A stretch of 64,000 nt of DNA from Rhodeus uyekii (lineage: Eukaryota; Chordata; Actinopteri; Cypriniformes; Acheilognathidae). Below are positions 1-10,891 of this stretch, one piece after another. The stretch is taken from the NCBI GenBank assembly GCA_037043235.1, contig JAWRVZ010000255.1:354501-418500 (forward strand). The letters run 5' to 3'. The notes below the pieces were generated by a model. It made no database searches and was not told the origin of the DNA. It saw only the letters and a list, made by a program, of their open reading frames with translations. The first letter of the stretch is position 1; each line of letters begins with the position of its first letter. The position numbers and the translations under genes were made by a program.

Positions 1-105
1 GAATGTTTTCATCACCGATCGTCAAAGGGTTATTAATAACCATTATAATCTGATTATCTGTGATGAAACCCTGATTCTGTTTGTTCTGTGTGTTTGATGA
101 TCTAG

Positions 106-1141
106 TGTCAGTGACGGAGGGAGAATCTGTCACTCTAAACTCTCCTCTTACTGAAATAAAGGATGATGATGAGATTCAGTGGATGTTTGGACCTGAATAC
201 ATTGTAATAGCTGAAATCATTAAACAGAACAACAGCTTCACTGTATATGATGATGTTCTTGATGGGAGATTCAGAGACAGACTGAAACTGGACAATCAAA
301 CTGGATCTCTGACCATCACAAACACCACAATCAAACATGCTGGAGAATATCAACTAGAGAGCAACTGGTTCTCATGGTCTTCTTCTTTTATTCGTCTCTC
401 TGTCTACGGTGAGTTAATATCAGATTCACATGTTTTATTTATTAGAGTTAGATCTTGTCTTGAATAATTAGTTAAAATGACTAATTCCTTTTTTACAGTA
501 ACAGCAGGTTTATATTTAACTTTCCATTAAATAGTTCTTAATTGTTCCTCTTCTGATGATCTTGGTTCCTCCTGATGTTTCTTCCTCGTCTGCTTGAATA
601 TCTTCACTCCTCCTCATTTCTCTTGATTCTCTCATGTTTTCAGCTCCTCTGTCTGTTCCTGTCATCAGCAGTAACTCTTCACACTGCTCTTCATCATCAT
701 CATCATGTTCATTGGTGTGTTCAGTGGTGAATGTGAGTCATGTGACTCTCTCCTGGTTGAATGGCAGCAGTTTATTGTCCAGCATCAGTGCGTCTGATCT
801 CAGCATCAGTCTCTCTCTTCCTCTGGAGGTGGAATATCAGGATAAAAACAGCTACAGCTGTGTGCTGAACAATCCCATCAGCCACCAGACTCAACATCTG
901 GACATCACTCAGCTCTGCACTCACACATGTGCAGGTACGGCAGCAATGCTGATATTAGTGGATGAGCTGATATGAGCGTTGATTGGCTGAGCTGATCTCA
1001 CTTTGATGTTGTTCTTCCTCAGTTCACTGCTGTGGTCCGACTGAACTTGTGATCCGATTGGTTCTCTCTGTTCTGGTGGGCGTGGCTATTATCCTGCTTG
1101 TGGTTTATGACGTCAGATCCAGAAGAGCTGAACGAGATTAA
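106..1141 (+). CDS. CD2/SLAM/CD48-like immunoglobulin-superfamily receptor, 3' part
   Basis: Three exons join in phase 1: 106-408, 644-934 and 1023-1141 (stop TAA 1139-1141). Exon 106-408 is a V-type Ig domain (starts VSVTEGESVTL, has DDEIQWMFG and the F-strand motif HAGEYQL). It has no canonical B/F-strand cysteine pair. Exon 644-934 is a C2-type domain with cysteines in SCSLVC and in YSCVLN. Exon 1023-1141 gives a short stalk, one hydrophobic transmembrane segment (about LVLSVLVGVAIILLVV) and a short basic tail of about 12 residues with no ITIM/ITSM tyrosine motif. A cysteine-poor first domain followed by a disulfide-bonded second domain is typical of the CD2/SLAM family, which fish carry in large clusters. 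A likely untranslated exon follows at about 1258, and a polyadenylation signal lies at 1336. The signal-peptide exon lies before the window. I infer a leukocyte surface receptor; the exact family member and ligand are unknown. Confidence 0.72.
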
Positions 1142-1335
1142 GCACGGATTCACACAGCAGGTACGACTGATGATGTCATTTCCTCAAACTGGGTTTGCAT
1201 TCATGAATATCTGTGAAATATATTAATTTATGGCTTTATATGTTCATGTTTTTCAGGAAGTGCTTAAATCTAAAGCTGAACGCTGAACTTTAAAGATTCT
1301 TCAAGTGTGTTTTTGTTCTTCTAGTGTTTTGTCAT

Positions 1336-1341
1336 AATAAA
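1336..1341 (+). terminator. polyadenylation signal AATAAA of the Ig receptor gene
   Basis: Canonical hexamer about 195 bp after the stop codon, downstream of the probable 3'UTR acceptor (TTTTTCAG ending near 1257). Confidence 0.55.
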
Positions 1342-2673
1342 CACTGATTTTTATTTGAGTATCAGAGTTTTAATAATCAAGTTTAAAAGGCTTTATTGTT
1401 TATATTTTGCTCAGATAAGAGACACAGATCTCACTTTATTACTGCTGTATATTTACTGTCTGTATTTTCTTGCTTTTATCAATAAAGTTTTCTTACTCTG
1501 AGATTCAAGAATTCTCCATGTTTTATTCCTTTTGGAAAACAAACTGTAAATATATTTCAAATATTTTATCATACGCAGTTTTATTTGTATATTTTTACAG
1601 TCGCTGCTTCTTAAATCTGTGTAAAATATGTAATCTGTGTAATATATGCTGGAATAAACAAAATGCACAGCTAAAACCTTATTTATTTGTTATATTTGTA
1701 AATTGTATCAACGCATTAAATTAAACTGTTACGTTTCTAGTTGCAGAAATACTTCAAGAAAAATTCACAAGTTCATGTTGCAGTTTTTCACGCAGCATCG
1801 CATATATTTTCCTTTATTTACACACTAATGTCCTGATACACACACACACAGAAACATAAACACACACACTCACACTAACAAACACACTTTGATTGATTGA
1901 TTGAAAGCAGATGCTGCTTTTTGATTGGACGACAGTACGATGTTTGTCACTGCTCTCGATAATCACCGCTCGCATTCACAAGAGTCTCATTATCGGTCGG
2001 TAATAAAAAACAATCTCTTCTCAATCATAACTGTTAATTAAATTAATTAACGAGGAGACATTCAGTTGAGCACATATGAAATACCAATCAATAACGGGAT
2101 TTTCTAAAACACTCAATGTGAAAAACAAGCGGTTTCCAGAAAACTGTTATGAAGAAATCGCTTAATGTGGATTAATGCGTTAATAGATGTTAAAAGAGCA
2201 AATTCAGTGTGTGATTTATTAATATGAACACGCAAAGTTTCATGTTAAGCGTCAGAAACTCAAAGCTTGTCTAAATAAAAGTTCAGTTTAACTTTTTTAA
2301 AGAAATTGTTTCAGAAATTGTGAGAGAAATATGTATTTCTGTCGTACAGAAGATCAGCCACGTCTCAAAATAATAACATTAACACTATTCCTACACTAAT
2401 AATAATGTGCTATATACTTATTGATCAATTTTTTCCTCCATGTTTTAATTTGAACAGTAAAGCACTTTGTTTAACAAAACAATGACTAAAATTCCACATG
2501 ATTAACAGAGTTTCATTCAATAAATTGTTATTCAGTTGTATATGTTTCATGATTTCAATTAATTAGACATTCTTTTTGATTATTAAAATTGTTTAAAAAT
2601 GGAGAGAAAAAATGCAATTAAAAAATAAAATCAAACAGAGTTTGAAGGATTTTGTAGGGCCCAAGAATATGAA
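1342..2673. other. intergenic, AT-rich, no gene seen
   Basis: No splice-compatible coding segment was recognised on either strand. It contains a CA-rich stretch at about 1838-1888, short GATT iterations at about 1891-1903, and alternating TTAA motifs near 2034-2052. Confidence 0.6.
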
Positions 2674-2805
2674 TGTCACGAATACGGTCTCTGTGGTCCC
2701 TCCGATCACCACCAGAGGGCTCCCTCGCCCTACTAGATCCCCAGGACTCCATTTCCCATAATCCCCTGCTCTGCTCTGATTACCTGCACACCTGATAACA
2801 CTCTT

Positions 2806-3486
2806 GTGGACTATAAACTCTCCTACTCCCATCTCCTCAGTGCAAAGTTTTGTTCTGCCCCGGCTAGCATTTCCGAGCGGTTATCCTGTGATTATTCTGA
2901 TTCTACAGAGCTCTTTATTCGTGTCTCAACAACCAACCCTTTATCCCACAGAGGAGAGCTGCATATCATTTGTTTGTTCCCTGCTGACTGGAAAAGCTCT
3001 GGAATGGGCAACCGCGGTCTGGAAGGATGGGCCACATTTGCAACACTTAGTAGCTTCTTGAAGAGGTTTCGGGATATTTTTGAGCACAGAGAACAATTAT
3101 TAGCACTTCGTCAAGGTAAACAAACCGCCGCTGACTATGCTCTCTCCTTCCGCACTCTCGCGGCCCAAACTGTGTGGGTGGAGGACACCCTTAAGCTACT
3201 ATTTCGCCATTTCGCTATTATTGCTTGCCGCGATGACGGGAAGGACTTGGAACAGTTCATTGAACTTGCCATTCGTGTCGACAATCTGATTCGCTCAAGA
3301 CGGCCGAACCGAAACCCCCGGACCCCATTCTCCGCGGTTTCAATGTCATCTGAGCCCGAGCCCATGCAGATTGGATACGCTCATCTACCCGCAGAGGAGA
3401 GGGAACGACGAATTCAACAAAGATTGTTTGTATTGTGGTCAACCAGGTCATATGAGAGCAACATGCCCAATTCGGCCCACGTCTAA
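2806..3486 (+). pseudogene. gypsy gag remnant, frameshifted into pol
   Basis: The frame starting at 2806 resembles fish gypsy Gag from about 2990 on (LTGKALEWATAVW in an alternative frame, FRDIFEHREQLLALRQGK, RTLAAQT). It leaves frame near 3400-3425, because the CCHC knuckle that should follow is read in the 3371 frame. The N-terminal part is also unlike intact Gag, so at least one further indel is likely. This is a capsid-type structural protein of the retroelement, no longer intact. Confidence 0.6.
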
Positions 3487-4990
3487 AGACCCAACTGCGG
3501 TGAGTGTCCCAAGTCCTTCTTCCTCCAGTACTGTGATTCCTGTAACACTGTCTTTCAACAAGAACTGTATTGAATCCAAAGCCGTGATAGACTCTGGGGC
3601 AGCAGACAACTTCATTGATTCGGATTTTGTGAAAGCACACAGGATTCCTCTGATTCCATGTCAATCTGTGTTAACAGTGGCAGCGCTCGACGGGCGCCCC
3701 CTAGGGACCGGCAAGGTTCACTTCAGTTCCAGGAAGGTGTCCCTGCAAATTGGAGCACTGCACACAGAAACCACCCAGTTTTTTGTCATTAAGACACCAC
3801 AACATCCCATCATTCTCGGCTTGCCCTGGCTTCGCTTGCATAACCCACACATGTCCTGGGAAGAGAATCAAATCGTGCATTGGTCAGAGTCATGTAAAAT
3901 AAACTGCCTCCCTGTGTCCCCACTCAAGAAAACCGCTCCATCTTCATCACAGACTCCGTCTTCATCACACACATCTGTTAACATCAAGACCTCGATACCA
4001 CCTGAATACCAAGATCTCCATGAGGCTTTCAGTAAGTCCAGGGCCGCTCAATTACCTCCTCATCGTTCCAGTGACTGTGCAATCGACCTGCTCCCAGGTA
4101 CTCCTCCTAAAGGCAGAATTTTTCCCTTATCGCAACCTGAGTCTGAAGCCGTGAGAAATTACATAGAGGAGGAATTAACCAAGGGATTTATCCAACCATC
4201 CACGTCCCCGGCGTCTGCAGGATTCTTCTTTGTGAAGAAGAAAGATGGCGGCTTACGTCCTTGCATAGACTACCGAGGCCTGAATGAGATCACAGTGAAA
4301 TTCCGATACCCTCTGCCTTTAGTACCATCAGCTCCTGAACAATTACGCTTCACGAAATATTTCACCAAACTGGACCTAAGAAGTGCTTACAATCTCATCC
4401 GTATCCGAGAGGGGGACGAGTGGAAGACGGCCTTCTCCACCACTACCGGGCACTACGAATACAGGGTCATGCCATTCGGATTGGCAAACAGTCCATCAGT
4501 CTTTCAAGCTTTTATCAACGACATCTTCCGAGATCTGCTCTACAATGGAGTCATCGTATGCATAGATGATATTCTCGTTTACTCCACAACCCTGGAAGAG
4601 CACATCACCCACGTTTGGACCGTTCTGAAGAGACTTATCGATCACCATCTCTATGCTAAGGCAGAAAAATGTGAGTTCCATCAAACATCCATCTCATTCT
4701 TGGGTTACATCATCAGCTCCGAGGGGGTCGCCATGGACGACACTAAGGTACAGGCAGTACTACAGTGGCCTCAACCATCATCCATCAAGGAATTACAACG
4801 ATTCTTGGGGTTTGCCAACTTCTATAGACGCTTTATTAGAAATTTCAGTACTATTGAGTACAACAGCAACGTCCAGGGCAGGGCAGAGAGAATGGTCAAA
4901 AACAGGCAGAAGGTCAGGGTAAGCAGCAAACAATCAGAATCCAGAGAACAGGCGAACAACAAACAGGAGGCAGGCAGAATACAGTCATGA
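3371..4990 (+). pseudogene. gypsy protease and reverse transcriptase, 3'-truncated
   Basis: There is no stop from 3371 to 4987. In order the frame shows a CCHC zinc knuckle (CLYCGQPGHMRATC, about 3428-3471), an aspartic protease active site DSGAADNFID (about 3591-3620), and reverse transcriptase blocks: FFVKKKDGGLRPCIDYRGLN (about 4228-4287), LDLRSAYN (about 4372-4395), MPFGLANSPSVFQ (about 4468-4506) and the catalytic CIDDILVYS (about 4558-4584), then FLGFANFYRRFI (about 4804-4839). After about 4858 the residues become unrelated because the frame enters the inverted LTR-like segment. RNase H and integrase are absent. The long open frame suggests a fairly young copy. Confidence 0.85.
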
Positions 4991-5250
4991 ACGATGAGCA
5001 AGGCAGAGTTAATACACAGGCAAAGGAAAACACAGAGGAATATAACGCTCAGAATTGTGGCCGGGCAAACAAGACTTTGCACTGATCTGTTGGGTAACCA
5101 GGGATAAATAGTCTGTGGATATATGTGACAGGTGTGGAGTGATCCGTCCAGGAAAGTGGGTGTATGGGAATAGTAGTCCAAGTGAACTAGAACTCTGGAG
5201 AGTGCAACCTCTGGTGGCCGCTGATGGGAACCTCGTTGGCATTTGTGACA
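4851..5250 (-). repeat. LTR-like segment in reverse orientation
   Basis: Read on the minus strand it begins TGTCACAAATGCC, contains TGTTTGCCCGGCC and C/T-rich leader-like sequence, and runs up to the pol break. It resembles, but is not identical to, the sequence starting at 2674 on the plus strand, so it may come from a related gypsy subfamily. Confidence 0.55.
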
Positions 5251-5311
5251 CTGGAAGACACCTCTAAGAGTTCCTCTGCATTTTCCATTCAACCAGCCTT
5301 GATTAGAGATA

Positions 5312-6320
5312 CAGCAATACCTCGGTTTACAAGTGACTCAGTATACGAGTAAATCAGTGTACGAGCATGGAAAGTCAATATTCCCTCGGCCACGTGCATT
5401 TTTACTCGTTCATTCTCTCAGCGACGCTCAGTTTGGGAGCATCATTCACCACAGCGTACATTTTATAAGTTGTTGTGAATGTTTACATGTGAATATGATG
5501 AAACTTTACACATTGCATACTAATGAGGCTCACGTGTGTTCTCAGTACAACGGCCAGGGCGTAATGATGTTCTTAAAGGGCCATACACTTTTAGAGAACA
5601 GCATACTATAACAGTTATAACTCTGTACAGATCATATACATAAGTGATTTACAGCGGTTTTACCTCGTGTTGTTGCATTAATTGTGATCGCTATTCTTCA
5701 CGTTGTAATATTGTTACAAATGTTGAAGGAACTAGTTAATCTGATGTGTTCAATAAGTGTTAAGTTAACAGTCTTGTCACTTTAAGAGGGCGGGGTTTCA
5801 GGGGGCTAGAGAGAGAGAGTTGAGTGTGAGGGATGAGAGAGGGATCGGAAGCAGAGATAGTTTTGATTCTTCTGTTATGTACGGCGTGGGTTGCGACCAC
5901 AACAGCAATCCGATAGTTCTCAATAAAATCTCTGAATGAGAAGGAACCTGTCTGGTTATTAAAAGAAGCAACGCTACAATGTAGTGAAATATATAAGCAG
6001 TAACACCCCACCCCCCCTCCCCTCTCCTCTCCATCACGCCAGCAGTGACAGGTAAAGTGCCTGTTACAATAAATTGTAAAGTATTTTTAGAGTTTAATCG
6101 TCAATTATTAATTAGTATATATGAGATTTTAATGGTTATAATTTTAACTGTAATTAATAGGGTAAAACAAAAAAATTTAAAATGGGCATTTATGGTTGTG
6201 TGGAACGAATCAATTGATTTTTAGTGCATTCTTATGGGGACAATTGTTTTGGTGTACGAGCATTTTGGGTTACGAGCTCGCTTTTGAAACTAATTAAACT
6301 CGTAAAGCATGGTATTACTG
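5312..6320. mobile_element. Tigger/pogo-like non-autonomous DNA element (copy A)
   Basis: Terminal inverted repeats: CAGCAATACCTCGGTTTAC at 5312 and the complementary right end GGTATTACTG ending at 6320, flanked by TA on both sides (5310-5311, 6321-6322). Internal diagnostic words (GTGTACGAGCAT, GGGTTACGAGCTCGC, TTAGTGCATTCTTATGG) recur in copy B at 17514-21222. TA target duplication and CAGTNNTACCTCGG termini fit the Tigger/pogo group. No transposase is visible. The element is interrupted by a probable solo LTR. Confidence 0.75.
5704..5978. mobile_element. probable solo LTR inside Tigger-like copy A
   Basis: Comparison with copy B shows that the uninterrupted sequence is CACGTAGTGAAATATA. 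In copy A this is split by about 275 bp that begin TGTAATATTGTTAC and end CGCTACA, with an AATAAA box near 5921 and flanks ACGT/ATGT compatible with a mutated 4-bp target duplication. TG..CA ends, a poly(A) signal and no internal genes suggest a solo LTR. Family not determined. Confidence 0.45.
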
Positions 6321-6608
6321 TATACTGTAAATGCTGGATCATCCCTCACTTCTCTGTCACTCTGCTGGGCAGCTTCAGGTGTCTGTATGACTGCTGACCT
6401 TTCTCATGAGAAAATACACCTTTATAAAGACAATTGGGATCTTTGTCTCTTATTCAGAATTGTCATTATGTCATTATTGTTTCTTCATAATGACCGGAAA
6501 TACAGATCTCCTCTTGGCAGTGTAGAGCAACAGTCGCCTGTTAGATAGGTAGACGTGTGTGTGAGTCTGTGTGTGTGTCTCTGAGCGGTTGTGTGTGTAT
6601 GTTCGTGC

Positions 6609-6760
<152 letters not shown>

Positions 6761-7045
6761 GTGAGTGAGTTTTAATTGTGAGTGTGATCTGTTCTTTTCT
6801 CAATAAACTAGTTAGGCTTGTAAAAATAATGTTTGTTATTTAGAATTCCTTCGTTTTTGCTTTTCATCAGTTGTTTTTATTCAATTTTTGCAGTAATTGT
6901 ATCACTATATGCTCTCGTTGTGTCGTGGCGACATCACGTGGTCAACAGGTGAACTGACGTCAGATTGCCGGGAACTCCTGAGGTCCTTTAATTTGGGTTC
7001 TAATAGGAAATGATTAATATTACATTTCATAAATTGTAAAAAAAG

Positions 7046-7730
7046 GCCCAGCAGAGACTGTACTTCCTTCGTCAGCTGAGGAAGCTCAACCTCCCACAGG
7101 AGCTGCTGATACAGTTCTACTCGGCCGTCATTGAGTCTGTTTTGTGCACCTCCATCACTGTCTGGTTTGGTTCAGCTACCAAATCTGACATCGGGAGACT
7201 ACATCGCACAATCCGGACTGCAGAGAGGATTATTGGTGCTTCCCTGCCAGCCCTCCAGGACCTGTACTCTTCCAGAGTGAAAAAGAGAGCAGGTAAAATC
7301 ATCACAGACTCTGCTCACCCTGGAAACACCCTGTTTGAACTGTTACCGTCAGGACAGCGACTCCGATCACTGGCCACTAGAACATCTAGAAACAGGAACA
7401 GTTTCTTCAGTTTCTTTCCACAGGCCATTTCCCTCTTGAACAGTTGAATTAATAAGAGATAAAATGCTGGGCAGAGCGCAGGGAAAGAAAAACAATGCAG
7501 ACGGATGTTATGGCTGACATTCTGTCCTTACCTATTCCCTCTCCCACTCCATACAAAAAATCCCAGCATGTGATCACATGTACTGTGTATGTTATGTATT
7601 GTTATTGTTATTTGCCATGTAAACTCATGTTGTGTTGTATATGTGCACTGGAAGCTTCAACACCAAGACAAATTCCTTGTGTGTGCAAGCACACTTGGCA
7701 ATAAAGCTCTTTCTGATTCTGATTCTGATA
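7046..7730 (+). mobile_element. non-LTR retrotransposon 3' end (L2/CR1-like), 5'-truncated
   Basis: From about 7050 to 7446 the translation matches the C-terminus of fish L2/CR1-type reverse transcriptases: QRLYFLRQLRKLNLPQ, FYSAVIESVLCTSITVWFG, LHRTIRTAERIIGASL, YSSRVKKRAGKII, LFELLPSGQRLRSL, then a stop at 7445. A short 3'UTR follows, with AATAAA near 7700 and a simple-repeat tail of TTCTGAT units (about 7707-7729). 5' truncation and a short iterated tail are typical of LINE insertions. Confidence 0.8.
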
Positions 7731-8068
7731 AGGTTTGGGTGGAGCCAAACAAATGTGTCCGTTTGAAAGTCACTCATCATTACCCTTATAATGCATATTT
7801 AAATAAATTAACGCGTTTGTGTGAGTGTGTGTGTGTGAGAGAGAGAAAGAGAGTGTGTGTGTCTGTGAGAAATAGAATTTCCGTCAGATTTATTATTTAC
7901 ATTCTGCTGTGGAAGTGCTTTACATTTGGAGAAAAAAATAGAAAAAACAAAACAGTTTTGTAAAAAAAAAACAAGGTGAGAAAAGGTAATGCAAAAGTAA
8001 CAAAACGCATAAGTCACGCAATTAGTTCAATTTTAAGGGAGTAACTTAACATTGTAACGCATTCCCAG

Positions 8069-9303
8069 CATAGGCGAAGTTTCACTTTTGTGCTTGGGGG
8101 GGCACCAGACCACGAGCTCAGTTTTTTTTTATATCATATTTATATATCATTAATTTTACATATAAAATACATTTACAATGAACAATGACTTTATACCAGT
8201 GCTTCTCAATTATTTTCTGTCACGCCCCCCTAGGAAGAGGTAAACATTTCGCGGCAAAAACTTTCGCCTTATTGTTTCCATGGTAACGCGTCATGCTTAC
8301 ACCTGACATACCGCAGCGCAGTCACAAAAAACTGTATAATAGATAATTCAAAATAGTCACCAACTTGTTGGCTCAACTTGTTGAAACCGAAAAGAAATCT
8401 TATGTGGTTGAAAACACTGAGTTGTTGTGATAAATGACAAGCTCTGAGACCGTCTTTTTTTTTTTTTGGCTCAGTGCCAGATATTGCGTGAAAACACGTG
8501 TGAATTTAGTGGTTGATCACGTGACACATGAACACCGGCGTGATCGTACACGTCAAAGGATGAGGGGATGATTATCTGAACTTCTGCTCTTGTTCAGTGC
8601 AAGAAAACCTACTCCCTGGCAAAAAAAAGCATGTACCCCAGGGTAACGTGCGCCCCACTATTTGAGAACCACTGCTTTATACAAAGAATAGCGAATAGAA
8701 CAGACTCTTTGTTGTTTTGTTTTGCTTCGGCAGTGATAGGGTTAACACGGGGAGTTCAGAAGTGCGACGAGTGTGTTTAATAGACGGGTGCGCTTGTTAC
8801 AGTGTGTTGTTCTTCGTTCCGATTAAAGTTAATAAACAGATCCTCCCTTGACCTGTCATATAACTACTTCAGACATTACAATATCTTACCTAATGCAGAA
8901 GAAGCCGCCTCTTTTTCCGAGATGCGTAGATGTCCACTGTCTTCTCTTCTGATAGATTTGACACTTTTAGTAGTGGATTTATTAAAAAAACGACGAATGT
9001 CCATTTAGTTTATTCAGCGCGTAAAACAGAACGAGAAGAGCGTCCACTCACGTACCGCGATACTTTGAGATTCACAAATCGCGGGAGAATGTAATAAAGC
9101 TACAGTAATAAAAAATTAAATACAGTAATAAAAAATTAATTAGCCACATCTTACTCATTCTATACACAGAACTAATAAGATAAAACAAATAAAACGAGAA
9201 AATATGAATTCTGTAATAACAAAAAAACATATTCAAAGCACATTAATTGGCTCTGGTCTGGGGGGGCAGTGCCCCCCCCAGCCCCCCCCAAACTCCGCCT
9301 ATG
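8069..9303. mobile_element. hAT-type DNA transposon with perfect 8-bp target duplication
   Basis: Left end CATAGGCGAAGTTT (8069), right end AAACTCCGCCTATG (ending 9303), flanked by ATTCCCAG on both sides (8061-8068 and 9304-9311). An 8-bp duplication is the hallmark of hAT insertion. G-runs and C-runs inside the termini (8095-8102, 9261-9289) extend the terminal symmetry. No transposase domain was recognised. A second hAT element is nested inside. Confidence 0.85.
8197..8674. mobile_element. nested hAT MITE (478 bp)
   Basis: Ends CAGTGCTTCTCAA and TTGAGAACCACTG are near-perfect inverted repeats with exact 8-bp target duplications CTTTATAC (8189-8196 and 8675-8682). The CAGTGGTTCTCAA-type terminus is characteristic of Charlie-like hAT elements. 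It inserted into the older hAT element at 8069-9303. Confidence 0.9.
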
Positions 9304-9630
9304 ATTCCCAGTAAACACAGAATGTTCCCATATGTTTGGTTATTTTGCTGGGGAAGAAAATAAGAACCTACAGGGAAAGTTCAAATGTTTGTTCTGGAAA
9401 ACAGACATCGTTAACTGCGTTACTTTTCCAAGTAACTTTCCCCAACACTGATCATAACAACGCGGTCACGTGTGTGTTTTGCGTAGCCCCACCCACCGCC
9501 CCGCCCATCATCAGCCCAATGTGAACCTCCAGAATAAACTGTCGACTGTCACAAACACACGCACCTGTCCACAGAGAGACACGCAAACGTGTCCAGCTCA
9601 GGAGAATATGATCCTACACATGTGCACAAG

Positions 9631-9649
9631 TGCAGAGAGAGAGAGAGAG

Positions 9650-9693
<44 letters not shown>
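9631..9693. repeat. (GA)n(GT)n(GA)n compound microsatellite
   Basis: GA tract followed by GT tract and a second GA tract, just upstream of a splice-donor-like CAG/GTGAAT at 9754 that could end an untranslated aimp1 exon. The exon is not proven. Confidence 0.85.
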
Positions 9694-10698
9694 TGAGACT
9701 CCAGTCCTTTCCTTTGCTCCTGGCCGCCACAGAAACACACAACTCACTGTGCAGGTGAATATTTATGTTCTTATATCACGTTATAAATGTCAAATATGTA
9801 TCGTAGCACGTGTATAATGATACTGTATGTGTGTATGAAGGCTTTTTAGACACGTGACATTGGCAACGCGTTACGTTAATGTCATGTTAGTGAGTTAACA
9901 TTAATTAACAATGCGCAATATGTGTTATTAATCTTTTATAACTCTTCACTGTTAGTTCATGTCAGCTCAGGTCTATTAAATGATATTAACGCTAACAACT
10001 TTTGAGTTAAAGAATGCAGAAATGATTCACTGTAATTCATGTGAACTAATGGAACGTTGTTTAAGAATTTGAACACTTTCCGAAAATTAAATGGTTTTTA
10101 AAACGTTGTTTCTTGGTTACGCAGATGTTAATAGAGCGTTGCATTATGGGAATGTTTCCTGAACGTTCTGAAAACAGTAACATTAAAAAAAAAACTGAAA
10201 TGAGTCCAACTGAAAATGAAAATCTGCTATAAATAATGTTTTTGTGCGGAACTTTATTAACGTTGCACGAACGTTCCATTAACGTTACTGGAAGAACATT
10301 TCATTTCATCTTTGTGAGAACATCCTGTAACGTAACATTAATCACATGTTTTTGTTCCTACACACACCCTCTTTAATCACTTATTTTGAGCACATGTGGA
10401 TGTGCTGATGTTTCATGAGTTTAGTGTGTGTGTGTGTGTGTGCTGATGTTGTGTGTTGTGTTCAGTTCACTGTCTTACGCTCCTGTACATGTGTGTATTT
10501 ATGTGTTAACTGTAGTGGGAAGAGAGATGATCTTGCAGCTTGAGCAAGTGTGTGTGTATTTATAGTGGCTGGACAGTGACAGCTGCTACACACACACACA
10601 CACACAGACAGGGTCGTTCAGACAGAACTCAATCTGTGCCAGACATATTTATGAATGAATTGTCGAGCGCTGATGTGTGTTGTGTGTCTCAGGTGCAG

Positions 10699-10809
10699 AT
10701 GTCTGATAAAAGACCTCCAGCCTCCAGATCAGATCCTGACGATGAGGATCAGATGATGGAGTTTGTTACACAGCAGCTTCTGTTGCTACAAGAGAAAACC
10801 AGTGAGACT

Positions 10810-10891
<82 letters not shown>

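Larger units (their letters stand above)
2674..5250. mobile_element. Ty3/gypsy-type LTR retrotransposon, truncated, with inverted LTR-like ends
   Basis: The left end starts TGTCACGAATACGG at 2674. The right end, read on the minus strand from 5250, starts TGTCACAAATGCCAACG. Both are followed by similar LTR-like sequence (CCACCAGAG, TTCCCAT, CACACCTG, AGTGCAAAG). The two termini therefore face each other rather than being direct repeats as in a normal LTR element. Between them lie a gag remnant (2806-3486) and a long pol reading frame (3371 to about 4858) with zinc knuckle, protease and reverse transcriptase motifs. RNase H, integrase and a direct 3' LTR are missing; homology stops at about 4858, where the inverted segment begins. 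The element is defective. Confidence 0.8.

Noticed and set aside
10053..10325. Possible MITE with GGAACGTT ends
   Set aside because: GGAACGTTG and its complement occur at both edges, but I could not find a convincing target duplication or wider terminal symmetry.
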